From Bog-756 sp963828385 (lineage in GTDB: Bacteria; Actinomycetota; Acidimicrobiia; Acidimicrobiales; RAAP-2): a stretch of 64,000 bases of DNA. Every line of letters begins with the position of its first letter. The first letter of the stretch is position 1. The stretch is taken from assembly GCA_963828385.1 (NCBI GenBank), contig CAWHEF010000002.1, forward strand, positions 1,488,001 to 1,552,000, read 5' to 3'. Shown here one piece after another: positions 49,902 to 60,366 of the stretch. The translations under genes and the position numbers were made by a program. The notes beneath the pieces are model-generated. The model was not told where the DNA came from and searched no databases. It saw only the letters and a program-made list of their open reading frames with translations.

Positions 49902-50462
49902 TCAGGACCGCTCGTCGAGCAGCTGGTCCACCCGGTTCAAGATCGTGCGCCGGCCGCGGTTGGACGCCTCGTAGGCACGCACCGACACGAGCTCCGACCG
50001 GCTCAGCCCGTCCAGCCGTTGGACGACCTGGGAGGCGGAAAGGGTGTCGAACGCCGGGATGGACAGGCTGGACACCTCGGGCACGTGACCGTTGCCACCC
50101 TGTCGGGCATCTGTCGAAGGGGAGGTCGGCCGCCGGGGCTCGACGTGAAGCGAACGAGCCTCCGACGGAGCCGGGTCGGGCGGTCGTGGCCCGCTGGCCG
50201 GCGCACCGGGTGCCACCGGTCCGGGTCGTCGGCGCAACCCGTCCGACCGCCGGCGGAGCTCATCGTGACCGGTCTTGACCACGAACTGCCCGACGGCCCG
50301 CGCCGACGATACTCGGACACCCACCCGCTGCCGACCCCGGGCGGCCAGGGTGGGCAGCTCGTCGACGACCGACACGGCGATGCCCACCGGTACGTAGACG
50401 AGGAGATCCCAGAGCCGATCGTTGAGGCTGGTCGCTCCGTCGTGGACGTCATGGTCGGCCAT
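49902..50462 (-). CDS. Conserved actinobacterial hypothetical protein
   Basis: About 186 residues. The N-terminal 60 residues (LNDRLWDLLVYVPVGIAVSV, then VDELPTLAARGRQRVGVRVS) are conserved in actinobacteria. A Pro/Arg-rich linker follows, and the C-terminal 50 residues (SLSIPAFDTLSASQVVQRLD, then GLSRSELVSVRAYEASNRGR) match a short helical domain found at the end of many actinobacterial lipid-droplet or membrane-associated proteins. ATG 50462; a GTG seven codons earlier is possible. Function unknown. It is followed by the DUF4193-like gene upstream on the same strand. Confidence 0.75.
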   Translation of the reverse strand: MADHDVHDGATSLNDRLWDLLVYVPVGIAVSVVDELPTLAARGRQRVGVRVSSARAVGQFVVKTGHDELRRRSDGLRRRPGPVAPGAPASGPRPPDPAPSEARSLHVEPRRPTSPSTDARQGGNGHVPEVSSLSIPAFDTLSASQVVQRLDGLSRSELVSVRAYEASNRGRRTILNRVDQLLDERS

Positions 50463-50513
50463 CTTCGACTCCTTGCCGGACACGGTCAGCTGCTCACCGG
50501 CCGGCGCTCGCGG

Positions 50514-50996
50514 TCAGACGCAGTCGCGGCACAACATGTTCTTGCCGTCCGCCAGCTGATTTGGATGCTTGACGAGGAAGCACGACCGGCACACGAACTC
50601 TCCCGGCTGCTTGGGGAGCACCCGCTCGACCCCGTCGGCGGCCCGTTCCTCCGGCTCGGCGGCGTCCTCGGTGTCCTCGACCTCCTCGACGACCAGCCGC
50701 TCCTTCAGAATGGTGTCGAGGCTCGCCTCTACGTCTTCGTCGTCGGGCTCCTCTTCCTCTTCCTCGTCGGCTTCTTCCGCGCCTGCGGGTTTGGCCGTCG
50801 TCTTCGCCGCCGGAGCCGGCTGCTCGTCCTCCTCGGCCTCCTCCTCGACCACGGCAACCTCGGCGTCGCCCTCGTCATCGTCGTCGGCGATCTCGAGGAC
50901 GTCGTCGGCGATCAGGTCGTCGTCGTCCGACAGCTCGTCGAGCTCTCCCTCGATCAGTTCGTCGGGTCCGTCGACCTCGTCCAGTTCTTGTGGCAT
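50514..50996 (-). CDS. DUF4193-like acidic zinc protein
   Basis: A 160-residue protein with an extremely acidic first two-thirds (runs of Glu and Asp separated by Ala/Pro) and a C-terminal zinc domain RVLPKQPGEFVCRSCFLVKH followed by LCRDC. This matches the actinobacterial DUF4193 family, whose members end with a CxxCFLV...CRDC motif. ATG 50996 (PQELDEVDG) is the natural start. Family function is unknown, but it is nearly universal in Actinobacteria and expressed highly in some. It supports the taxonomic assignment of the window. Confidence 0.85.
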   Translation of the reverse strand: MPQELDEVDGPDELIEGELDELSDDDDLIADDVLEIADDDDEGDAEVAVVEEEAEEDEQPAPAAKTTAKPAGAEEADEEEEEEPDDEDVEASLDTILKERLVVEEVEDTEDAAEPEERAADGVERVLPKQPGEFVCRSCFLVKHPNQLADGKNMLCRDCV

Positions 50997-51537
50997 TTCC
51001 GGTCTTTCGCTGGTCAATTGGGCCGGAGCATAGACCCTCCGGCAGTTGGTCGAGACACGCTCCATCGGTGCTCCCGCCACGTCGCACCGGTCGTGGCGCA
51101 GTGGCCGCAGGTGAAGGACGGAAGGCCACCCGTCGGGGCGAACAGAGGACCCGGTCGGGTTATTCCCGACGGGTCGGCCGCGAAAACGAGAAGTCCTGCG
51201 AACACGATGTCCCACCACGGCATCGACGCCTCCGAAGGGTTGTCCCACGACTGCGACGTCGGGCAGGATCCGGCGGACAGACCCAGGGGTTCTTTGGCAC
51301 CATCTCCTCGCCACCTCCGCACGTAACGGCCGGTACCGGGGAGATGTTTTCTACTCGATCCCCTGGGCCTCCCTCCGCCTCTCACAACATCCCATCATCG
51401 AGTCGCACCACGTGGCCTGGACCGGTTCGGGCGCCTCTCGTGACGACTGGGACTGGGCGCACGATAGGCGACGGCTCCCGGTGCCCGTCAAATGGCCGAC
51501 AGGTCCTCCTACCAGGATCTACGGAGAGGATCCCTGG
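50997..51537. other. Intergenic region between DUF4193-like gene and thyX
   Basis: About 540 bp. A minus-strand open frame at 51014-51385 includes a hydrophobic stretch (PWWDIVFAGLLVFAADPSG) but looks Arg/Pro-rich elsewhere and lacks similarity I recognise. The region probably holds the DUF4193 gene promoter. The thyX terminator hairpin lies at its right edge. Confidence 0.5.

Positions 51538-51538
<1 letters not shown>
51511..51538 (-). terminator. Hairpin at the thyX 3' end
   Basis: ACCAGGATC pairs with GGATCCCTGGT across a short loop, with a one-base bulge, directly at the thyX stop codon. No long T run follows, so it would be a weak intrinsic or stem-only terminator, as common in high-GC actinobacteria. 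Confidence 0.45.
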
Positions 51539-53196
<1,658 letters not shown>

Positions 53197-53227
53197 GCCC
53201 GGATCACACTAGGACGGTGCGACCGTC

Positions 53228-55258
53228 TCAGGCGCGGATCCCGGTGGTGGGGTCGTCGGCACCGACCACCCCCCGTCGCAACAACGCCACGGCGACCCGT
53301 GCGGCCTCCGCCGTCGACGCCTGGCCGGTCACCCCGGCAACCCCGGCCACCTGGCTGAGCACGTCGAGGAGCTGCCGGGTGGTGCGCACGAAGTCCCCCG
53401 GAGCGATGTCCGCCTGGTCGAGGACGGCGTCCAGGGTGGCGCCACGTGCCCAGGCGATCACCGCCCGGGCCCCGCTCGGATCGGGGCGCCGCGTGCGGCG
53501 GAGCCCGGCCCGCTTCTCCGCCTGCCTGAGCTCGGCGGCAAGGCCGGCGAGCGCGTCGAGCCGTTCGACCGCCACACGCTCGGGCGCCTGGGGCTCGGCC
53601 CCCGGCCGGCGGGCCTCGAAGGACACACCGCTCAACACCCCGGCCAGGACGGCCGGCTCGAGCCCGTCGACGAGCCCGGCCCTGACCATCTCCGCCACTA
53701 GGAGGTCGGACTCGTGGTAGATGGAGGACAGGACGTGGCCGGCCGTCGTGAGCTGCCATCCGTCCACGAATCCCCGGTCCTCCAGGATGGCCAGTCGCCG
53801 GTCGAGCTCCGCCACGAGGGACACCGAGCTGGCGGGGGCCTGCCACTGGCCGTACGAGGAGGCGACGAGGGCATGTGCCTCGGGGCGTGACCATCTCCTG
53901 ACCAGGTTGACGGCCAGGTTGTAGGTGGGGTGGAACGACGAAACGAGGTCGGGAGGCGGGGACAGCGCCGTCGCCGCCGCCTCGGTGAAGCGGGTCGCCG
54001 GTGACCACAGCACGAAGGCGTGCCCCACCGTGTCGATGCCGCGCCGTCCCGCCCTCCCCGTCAGCTGCTGGTACTCACCGGAGGTGAGGGCAGAGGTGTC
54101 CGCCCCCCGGAACTTGGCGAAGCGCTCGATGACCACCGTGCGCGCCGGCATGTTGATGCCGAGCGCCAGCGTCTCGGTGGCGAACACCACCTTCAAGAGC
54201 CCCTCGGTGAAGCACTGCTCGACCGCCTGGCGGAAGGCTGGGACCAGCCCGGCATGGTGGGGAGCGACTCCCGCCTCCAGAGCGGCCGAGAACGGTCCGT
54301 ACCCGAGGGTGCGAAGATCGTCGTCGCTCAGGTCCTCGACCGCCCTCTCGGTGAGTCGCCTGATGCGATCCCGTTCCGGGGCGGAGGTCAGCCTGACGCC
54401 GTCCCCCAGGCACTGCCGGGTGGCGGCGTCGCATGCCGCCCGGGAGAAGATGAAGGTGATGGCGGGCAGCATGTTGGCCGCTTCCAGATATTCGATCACC
54501 TCCCGGCGTCGCGGGGTGCGGAACCGCTGGTGCCGCTGACGGTGTCGTCGGCCGTCGAGGGCCAGACCGTCCGGATTGGGGCGGCCTCCTCTGAGCAGCG
54601 GGAGCACGCTGACCTGGTCGCTGCCGCGTTCGGACAGCGCGTAGTGGTGGTGCAGGGTCACCGGCCGGTGCCTTTCCACCACCACCCGCGTGGCGCCTCG
54701 GACCGAGCCCAGCCAGGCGCCGAAGTCGGCGGCGTTGGCAACGGTGGCGGACAGGCTGACGAAGGTCACCTCGGGAGGCGTCAGCACGAGCACCTCCTCC
54801 CACACCGAGCCTCGGTAGGCGTCCTGGAGGTAGTGGACCTCGTCGAGGACCACCACGGCCAGGCCGTCGAGCGTCGTCGACCGGGTGAACAGCATGTTCC
54901 TCAGGACTTCGGTCGTCATCACCACGACGGGGGCGCCGCCCTGGTGGGACACGTCCCCGGTGAGCAGTCCGACGCGATCGCGGCCGTGCCGATCGGCGAG
55001 CTCGAGGTACTTCTGGTTGGAGAGGGCCTTGATCGGAGTGGTGTAGAAGGCCTTGGCCCCGGCATCGACAGCCCGGGTCACCGCGTAGTCGGCGACCAGG
55101 GTCTTGCCTGATCCGGTCGGCGCCGACACCAGGACCGACGCTCCTCCGTCGAGCGCGTCCATGGCTTCGGCCTGGAAGGGGTCGAGCGGGAAGGGAAGGC
55201 CGGTCTCGAACCGGGCTCGGACCCCGCCCGGCGGTCCGATCGACGTGACCGGCGTCAC
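53228..55258 (-). CDS. helY: Ski2-like DEVH-box helicase (HelY-type)
   Basis: Superfamily 2 RNA/DNA helicase of the Ski2/Mtr4 group. Walker A is SAPTGSGKTLVADYAVTRA at about residue 45. Motif Ia is TTPIKALSNQKYLEL, motif II is LDEVHYLQDAYRGSVWEEV, motif III VSLSATVAN. Motif VI is QLTGRAGRRGIDTVGHAF. 676 residues, shorter than mycobacterial HelY (about 900), with the C-terminal helical bundle reduced. GTG or ATG start at 55258 overlaps the tatC stop by 4 bp. It may act in RNA degradation. The tat-helY neighbourhood is also seen in mycobacteria, where it lies near the proteasome locus. Confidence 0.92.
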   Translation of the reverse strand: MTPVTSIGPPGGVRARFETGLPFPLDPFQAEAMDALDGGASVLVSAPTGSGKTLVADYAVTRAVDAGAKAFYTTPIKALSNQKYLELADRHGRDRVGLLTGDVSHQGGAPVVVMTTEVLRNMLFTRSTTLDGLAVVVLDEVHYLQDAYRGSVWEEVLVLTPPEVTFVSLSATVANAADFGAWLGSVRGATRVVVERHRPVTLHHHYALSERGSDQVSVLPLLRGGRPNPDGLALDGRRHRQRHQRFRTPRRREVIEYLEAANMLPAITFIFSRAACDAATRQCLGDGVRLTSAPERDRIRRLTERAVEDLSDDDLRTLGYGPFSAALEAGVAPHHAGLVPAFRQAVEQCFTEGLLKVVFATETLALGINMPARTVVIERFAKFRGADTSALTSGEYQQLTGRAGRRGIDTVGHAFVLWSPATRFTEAAATALSPPPDLVSSFHPTYNLAVNLVRRWSRPEAHALVASSYGQWQAPASSVSLVAELDRRLAILEDRGFVDGWQLTTAGHVLSSIYHESDLLVAEMVRAGLVDGLEPAVLAGVLSGVSFEARRPGAEPQAPERVAVERLDALAGLAAELRQAEKRAGLRRTRRPDPSGARAVIAWARGATLDAVLDQADIAPGDFVRTTRQLLDVLSQVAGVAGVTGQASTAEAARVAVALLRRGVVGADDPTTGIRA

Positions 55259-56031
55259 CCCGGCTGCCGGTCAGGCGCTCGTCTCCGCAAGATCCTGCCG
55301 GCGACGATCGAGAGCTCGTAGAAGATGTAGAGAGGAACGGCCATGGCCAGCATCGAGAAGGGGTCCGAGCTCGGTGTGACCACCCCGGCCACGACGACGA
55401 TGAGCACGATGGCCCAGCGCCGCCAGGCGGACAGCCGCTCAGGGGTCAACACCCCTGCCAGCTGGAGCGAGACCAGCAGAACGGGAAACTCGAACGTGAG
55501 GCCGAAGACGGTCATCAACAGGACGATCAGGCCGAGGTACTTCGTGGGGTCGTAGATCTGCCGGAGACTCGGGCCGCCGATCGTTCCGAGGAAGCGGAGG
55601 GCGTGCGGGAAGATCAGATAGGCCACCACCGCGCCCAGGGCGAACAGGGCGATCGAAGCGATGATGAACGGTATGGCGTACTTCTTCTCGTTGCGCTTGA
55701 GGCCGGGCGTGATGAATCGCCACAGCTCCCACAAGAGGACGGGTGAGGCCATGAACAGTCCGCCGTAGGCGGCGATCTTCACCCTCAAGGCGAGGCCGTC
55801 GAGGGGACTCGTGATGTAGAAGGCGCACTGATGGCGGGGGGCCACCTGGCAGTAGGGGTTCTTCAAGAACGTGAGGATCCACGGGTAGACGAGGAAGGCG
55901 ACCGTCCCGGCGAGGAGGAAGGCGATCACGCACACGATGACCCGCGTCCGGAGCTCGGTCAGGTGCTCCATCAGGGTCATGGAGTCCGGGCTCGGCTTGG
56001 GCTCGCTCCTCCGCTTCAGGGTGATGGCCAT
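55255..56031 (-). CDS. tatC: Sec-independent protein translocase TatC
   Basis: Core receptor of the twin-arginine translocase, 258 residues with six membrane helices. The conserved N-terminal region is SMTLMEHLTELRTRVIVCVI, with the EHL-x-E-L-R-x-R motif that binds twin-Arg signal peptides. Then FYITSPLDGLALRVKIAAYG, ASPVLLWELWRFITPGLKRN (with the catalytic-like Glu and Pro), and FGLTFEFPVLLVSLQLAGVL. ATG 56031. It overlaps helY by 4 bp and follows tatB in the same direction, as in mycobacteria. Confidence 0.97.
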   Translation of the reverse strand: MAITLKRRSEPKPSPDSMTLMEHLTELRTRVIVCVIAFLLAGTVAFLVYPWILTFLKNPYCQVAPRHQCAFYITSPLDGLALRVKIAAYGGLFMASPVLLWELWRFITPGLKRNEKKYAIPFIIASIALFALGAVVAYLIFPHALRFLGTIGGPSLRQIYDPTKYLGLIVLLMTVFGLTFEFPVLLVSLQLAGVLTPERLSAWRRWAIVLIVVVAGVVTPSSDPFSMLAMAVPLYIFYELSIVAGRILRRRAPDRQPG

Positions 56032-56079
56032 GATGTGTTCGGGTCGCGCGTCGGATCGGTGCTGACGGATCCGGGCGGC

Positions 56080-56571
56080 TCAGTTCATGCCCGGGTCGTC
56101 CAGGACACCGTGGCCGTTGGACCGGACCCGATGGACGACAGCGGGCACGCCGGCCACACCGGGAGTCGATCGTGCCTCGTCCCCCTCGACCGCGACCCCG
56201 TCCATCTCGGCCCCCTCCACCACGACCCCGGCCGGCCGGTTCGAAGTGCCCGGGGGCCGGACCTCGTCACCATGCGCTTCGGGGGGCGGGGCGCCGTTCG
56301 TCCCCACCACGGCCTCGTTCTCCCCACCCTGGCCGTCGGCCAGGGAGTCGAGGAACGAGACCGGCGATCGCACCGCCCGGGTGATGGTCTCGGTCGAGGG
56401 CAGATCGGGGAACGTGCCCCGCACGTCGGACTCGAGGCGCTGGCGGAAGCTGCGGAAGTCCTGCCACAGGCCACCGATCTGCCGGGCCACCTTGGGGAGC
56501 TTGTCCGGGCCGAGGACGACGAGCGCCACCACCAGGATCACCAGCAGCTTTGCCGGGCTCAGGACGTCCAC
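56080..56571 (-). CDS. tatB: Sec-independent protein translocase TatB/TatA-like
   Basis: Single-span Tat subunit. The N-terminal membrane helix is SPAKLLVILVVALVVLGPDK, followed by the amphipathic helix LPKVARQIGGLWQDFRSFRQ. LGPDKLP is the hinge motif shared by TatA and TatB, with an extended Pro/Gly/Glu-rich C-terminal tail of about 100 residues. The long tail favours TatB over TatA. ATG 56571. It precedes tatC by 48 bp. The tail is poorly conserved and likely disordered. Confidence 0.9.
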   Translation of the reverse strand: MDVLSPAKLLVILVVALVVLGPDKLPKVARQIGGLWQDFRSFRQRLESDVRGTFPDLPSTETITRAVRSPVSFLDSLADGQGGENEAVVGTNGAPPPEAHGDEVRPPGTSNRPAGVVVEGAEMDGVAVEGDEARSTPGVAGVPAVVHRVRSNGHGVLDDPGMN

Positions 56572-56672
56572 GACCAGGATTGTACCGGCGGCGCACCCTC
56601 CGAGACCGGTCGGAGGTCCCGCCAGTGCTCAGCACCGTCACGCCGGCCAGTCCGGGCATCAGTGCCCCAGCT

Positions 56673-56748
56673 GGCCGAAGGGCAGCGTCAGAGGCCCTTC
56701 ATCTGACCGAAGGGCAGCGTCAGAGGCCCTTCATCTGGCCGAAGGGCC
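56673..56748 (-). repeat. 32-bp tandem duplication at the lepB 3' end
   Basis: Two 32-bp units (56673-56704, 56705-56736, one base different) plus a partial third. The unit encodes the last residues and stop of LepB (FGQMKGL). GGCCCTTC and GAAGGGCC arms recur, so each unit can form a hairpin. Probably slippage that duplicated a terminator stem. Confidence 0.85.
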
Positions 56749-57403
56749 ATACGACGGCGACGGCACGTCCCACGATCAGCGACTTCCGGATCGGACCGAA
56801 GAACCTGCTGTCCTCGGAGTCGGTGCGGTTGTCGCCCATCACGTAGTACTCGCCGGGAGGGATCTTGACCGGTCCGGGAAGGTCGAACCTCGGATGGGGA
56901 TCGACCTCCTGCAGGCTCGTCGTATAGGCCTGGGGACCGGGCGGCAGCCACGGCTCGTTCAGCACCTTGCCGTCGATTGTGAGACGGCCGCCGCTCGATG
57001 AGATCGTCTCTCCGGGGAGGCCGACGACACGCTTGACCAGGTCGGGGTAGGCCTGGCCCTCGAGCGGCGGCCGGGAGAAGACCACGATGTCCCCACGCTT
57101 GGGGTCGCTGAACCGGTACGACAGCTTGTCCACGATGATGCGGTCGCCGACCTGGAGGGTCGGGAGCATCGACCCCGACGGGATGTAGTACGACTGGACC
57201 ACGAACGTCCGCAGGAGGACGGTCGCGGCGAGCACAACCACCACGATGACGCCCCATTCGACCAGGGTCCGGGTGAATCGCCTCGAGCGCGGGCTCGCCT
57301 CCGCCGGTTCCGGCAGGTCGACGTTGCCGCCGGCTCTCGCGACATCCGGTTGGTCGACCAAGGCGGAGGACGCGTCCGAATGCGGTGGTTCCGTCACAGA
57401 CAT
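56720..57403 (-). CDS. lepB: Signal peptidase I
   Basis: Membrane-bound type I signal peptidase, 227 residues. A cytoplasmic N-terminus of about 45 residues is followed by one membrane helix (VEWGVIVVVVLAATVLLRTF). The catalytic Ser is in QSYYIPSGSMLPTLQVGDRI and the catalytic Lys in DLVKRVVGLPGETIS. The box E motif is YYVMGDNRTDSEDSRFFGPI. ATG 57403. The stop lies within a 32-bp tandem duplication. Its position between pafA and tatB links secretion to the proteasome block in this genome. Confidence 0.95.
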   Translation of the reverse strand: MSVTEPPHSDASSALVDQPDVARAGGNVDLPEPAEASPRSRRFTRTLVEWGVIVVVVLAATVLLRTFVVQSYYIPSGSMLPTLQVGDRIIVDKLSYRFSDPKRGDIVVFSRPPLEGQAYPDLVKRVVGLPGETISSSGGRLTIDGKVLNEPWLPPGPQAYTTSLQEVDPHPRFDLPGPVKIPPGEYYVMGDNRTDSEDSRFFGPIRKSLIVGRAVAVVWPFGQMKGL

Positions 57404-57468
57404 CGGACGCTACCGCACGAGAGCGGTGCTGACGGGTCGTGCGTGGGACCGCCCATCCACGCCACCGA

Positions 57469-58827
57469 TCAGAGACCGGCGATGAGCTTTTCGACCCTGT
57501 CATCGTGGGACTTGAACGGGTCTTTCAACAGTACGGTGCGCTGGGCCTGGTCGTTGAGCTTCAGGTGCACCCAGTCGACCGTGAAGTCCCTTCGGCGCTC
57601 CTTGGCCCGCTTGACGAATTCGCCGCGCAGGCGTGCCCGGGTGGTCTGGGGCGGGGTGGCCATGGCCTCGGCGATCTCGTCGTCGGCGCAGATCCGGTCG
57701 AGTTGATCGTGGTGCTGCAACCGGTAGTAGAGACCCCGCTTGCGATCGACGTCGTGGTACTGGAGGTCGAGCAAGGACACCGCAGGACTGTGCAGGGCGA
57801 GCGAATGGCGATGACGGTACCGGTCGATCAGCCGGTATTTCGCCACCCAGTCGCACTCGCGGTGGAGCGAGAGCGGATCGGACTCGAGCCCCTTGAGGCA
57901 GTGTTCCCACATGTCGAGGGCGAGGTCCTCCCTCGGTGTCAGCCCCTGCCGGTCGCGGAAACGGACCGCTCGCCGCAGGTACTCCTCCTGGATGTTGAGA
58001 GCACTCATCTCACGGCCGTTGGCCAGCCGCACCGGCCGCCGGCAGGTGATGTCGTGGCTGATCTCGCGAATGGCCCGGATCGGGTTCTCGAGCGTGAGGT
58101 CCCGCATGACGGTGGACGGGTCCTCCAGCATCCGGAGGACGATGCTCGTCGCCCCGACCTTGAGGAAGGTCGAGTACTCGCTCATGTTCGAGTCGCCCAC
58201 GATGACGTGGAGCCTCCGGTACTTCTCGGCGTCGGCGTGGGGCTCGTCCCGGGTGTTGATGATCGGTCGGGATCGGGTGGTGGCGGACGACACCCCTTCC
58301 CAGATGTGCTCGGCCCGCTGGCTCAGGCAGAAGACGGCCCCCCTCGCCGTCTGGAGGACCTTGCCGGCTCCGGCATAGGCCTGGCGGGTGACGAGGAACG
58401 GGATGAGGACCTCGGTGTAGTGCCCGAAGTCGTCCCTGCGGCTGGTGAGGTAGTTCTCGTGGCAGCCGTAGGAGTTCCCCGCCGAGTCGGTGTTGTTCTT
58501 GAACAGGTAGATGTCGCCGCGTATCCCCTCCTCGCGGAGCCGGGCCTCCGCCCCCTCCACCAGCGAGGCGAGGATCCACTCCCCCGCCTTGTCGTGCACC
58601 ACCAGCTGGGCGATGTCGTCGCACTCGGGAGTGGCGTACTCGGGATGACTGCCGACGTCGAGGTAGAGACGGGCGCCGTTCTCCAGGAACACGTTCGACG
58701 ACCGTCCCCAGCTGACCACCCGGCGGAAGAGGTACCTGGCGACCTCGTCGGGGCTCAACCGGCGCTGGCCACGGAGGGTACAGGTCACCCCGTACTCGTT
58801 CTCCAGGCCGTAGATGCGCTTGTCCAT
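57469..58827 (-). CDS. pafA: Pup--protein ligase PafA
   Basis: Ligates the C-terminal Glu of Pup to lysines of target proteins with ATP. The N-terminus MDKRIYGLENEYGVTCTLRG carries the catalytic Glu and ATP loop; GSHPEYATPECDD and KNNTDSAGNSYGCHENYLTS follow, with IINTRDEPHADAEKYRRLHV. It lacks the Dop-specific loop after the first strand. ATG 58827 is preferred over the in-frame GTG three codons upstream. 452 residues. Together with dop and pup it makes a complete pupylation cycle. Confidence 0.95.
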   Translation of the reverse strand: MDKRIYGLENEYGVTCTLRGQRRLSPDEVARYLFRRVVSWGRSSNVFLENGARLYLDVGSHPEYATPECDDIAQLVVHDKAGEWILASLVEGAEARLREEGIRGDIYLFKNNTDSAGNSYGCHENYLTSRRDDFGHYTEVLIPFLVTRQAYAGAGKVLQTARGAVFCLSQRAEHIWEGVSSATTRSRPIINTRDEPHADAEKYRRLHVIVGDSNMSEYSTFLKVGATSIVLRMLEDPSTVMRDLTLENPIRAIREISHDITCRRPVRLANGREMSALNIQEEYLRRAVRFRDRQGLTPREDLALDMWEHCLKGLESDPLSLHRECDWVAKYRLIDRYRHRHSLALHSPAVSLLDLQYHDVDRKRGLYYRLQHHDQLDRICADDEIAEAMATPPQTTRARLRGEFVKRAKERRRDFTVDWVHLKLNDQAQRTVLLKDPFKSHDDRVEKLIAGL

Positions 58828-58872
58828 CACCCTCACGGTACCGTGAGGAGCCGGCAGCGCCGTTAACTGGGG

Positions 58873-59550
58873 TCAGGCGATGAGCGGACCGAGCTCGTCC
58901 TCCAAGAGCCGGCGGAACGAACGACGCCCGTTGCCCCGGGCCAGCACGGCCACCTCGAGGTCCGAGGGGAGAAGCGACCGGTCCGGTCCACTCAGTGCCA
59001 GAACGGCCCCCCGAAGGGCGTCGGGCAGGGCCCAGCCCTCTGTCCACAGCTCGCTCAGCCGACCGGCGATGGCCTCGGCATCACCGCCCAGGACGGCGTA
59101 GCGGTCCTCGTCGTTGATCGTCCCCTCGTAGGCGATGTGGTACAGCTGGGTCGCCCTACCACCGGTACCCAGCTCCGCCACCAGGATCTCGACCTCGAGC
59201 GGCTTCATCTCATGGGTGAAGACCTGCCCCAGGTACTGGGCATAGAGATTGGCGAGGGAGCGGGCGTCGACGTCCTCCCGGCTGTAGGCGTACCCCTTCG
59301 TGTCGGCGTGGCGGATCCCCGACACCCGCAGTTGGTCGTACTCGTTGTACTTGCCCACGCCGGCGAAGGCGATGCGGTCGTAGATCTCGCTGATCTTGTG
59401 GAGCGAACGGGACGGGTTCTCGGCCACCATGGCGATCCCGTCGTCGTAGGTGGTGGCGACGAGGGACCGGCCTCGTGCGATCCCCTTCTGGGCGTACTCG
59501 GCCCGGTCCTTCATGACCTGCTCGGGCGCTACGTAGTAGGGCATGGTCAT
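58873..59550 (-). CDS. prcA: Proteasome subunit alpha
   Basis: Structural outer-ring subunit of the 20S proteasome. The alpha-type N-terminus is PYYVAPEQVMKDRAEYAQKG, then IARGRSLVATTYDDGIAMVA and the alpha-subunit motif KISEIYDRIAFAGVGKYNEY. EAIAGRLSELWTEGWALPDA is the conserved later helix. ATG 59550 overlaps the prcB stop by 4 bp. 225 residues. The C-terminus lacks the long tail seen in some actinobacteria. Its partner prcB lies directly upstream. Confidence 0.96.
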   Translation of the reverse strand: MTMPYYVAPEQVMKDRAEYAQKGIARGRSLVATTYDDGIAMVAENPSRSLHKISEIYDRIAFAGVGKYNEYDQLRVSGIRHADTKGYAYSREDVDARSLANLYAQYLGQVFTHEMKPLEVEILVAELGTGGRATQLYHIAYEGTINDEDRYAVLGGDAEAIAGRLSELWTEGWALPDALRGAVLALSGPDRSLLPSDLEVAVLARGNGRRSFRRLLEDELGPLIA

Positions 59551-60361
59551 GGCTGGCGTCCCTCCGCCCGCCGCCGTTCGATGAGGGCGGCGAACCGCTC
59601 GGCCACCTCATCCTCGCCGACCGCTTCGTACCCCTCGGCCGTCACCGTGGCCACCAGCGGATAGATCCCGCGGGTGAGGTCGGGGCCCCCCGTCGCCGAG
59701 TCCTCGTCGGCCGCCTCGTAGAGGGCCTCGATGGCCAGCTCGACGGCCTCGTCCCTGGGCATGCCGGTCCGGTAGCCGAGCTTGATCGTCGTCCGGGCGT
59801 CTCTCCCCCCGACCCGGTGGCGTTGTGCTCGGTCTCCTCGTAGTGCCCGCCCGTCACGTCATAGGTGAAGATCCGACCCGTCCGGCGGGCCACGTCGTAT
59901 CCGGCGAACAGCGGTACCACGGGCAGGCCCTGCATGGCCATGGGCAGGTGTTCCCGGACCATCTGACTCAGCTGGTTCGCCTTCCCCTCCAGGCTCAGGA
60001 CCACTCCCTCGACCTTCTCGTAGTGCTCGAGCTGGGTCTGGAACAGCCGCACCATCTCGACGGCGGGGCCGGCCGCCCCGGCAATGGCGACGGCGGAATA
60101 GCGGTCGGCCGGGAACACCTTCTCCATGGACCGGTGGGCGATGATGTGACCTTCGGTGGCCCGCCGGTCGCCGGCCATGACGATGCCGTCCCCGTAGCGC
60201 AGGGCGACCACCGTGGTGCCGTGCCTGACGTCGCCGACGGCGGGCGTCGTCGGACCCGCCGGCATGGGGGCAGATGGCGGGGTCGGGATGGCCAGACGCC
60301 TGACGAGGCCGGCGAAGTCCGGTCCCGGGTCATCGGTGGTCGCAAAGAGGGGCAGGGTCAC
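59547..60361 (-). pseudogene. prcB: Proteasome subunit beta, frameshifted at a G homopolymer
   Basis: Catalytic beta subunit, Ntn hydrolase. After a propeptide of about 50 residues, the mature N-terminal Thr is in GDVRHGTTVVALRYGDGIVM. The chain continues through GRIFTYDVTGGHYEETEHNA and then loses frame at TGSGG. The rest (RDARTTIKLGYRTGMPRDEA, then VELAIEALYEAADEDSATGG) follows in the next frame to the stop at 59547. One extra G in the run of six at about 59806 (C on the plus strand) would restore one protein. Because an intact prcA, pup and mpa surround it, a sequencing error is likely. GTG 60361. Confidence 0.87.
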
Positions 60362-60366
60362 CTCGG

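Noticed and set aside
51014..51385. Possible minus-strand gene between the DUF4193-like gene and thyX
   Set aside because: One short hydrophobic patch only; the remainder is low-complexity and I recognise no similarity or good ribosome-binding site.
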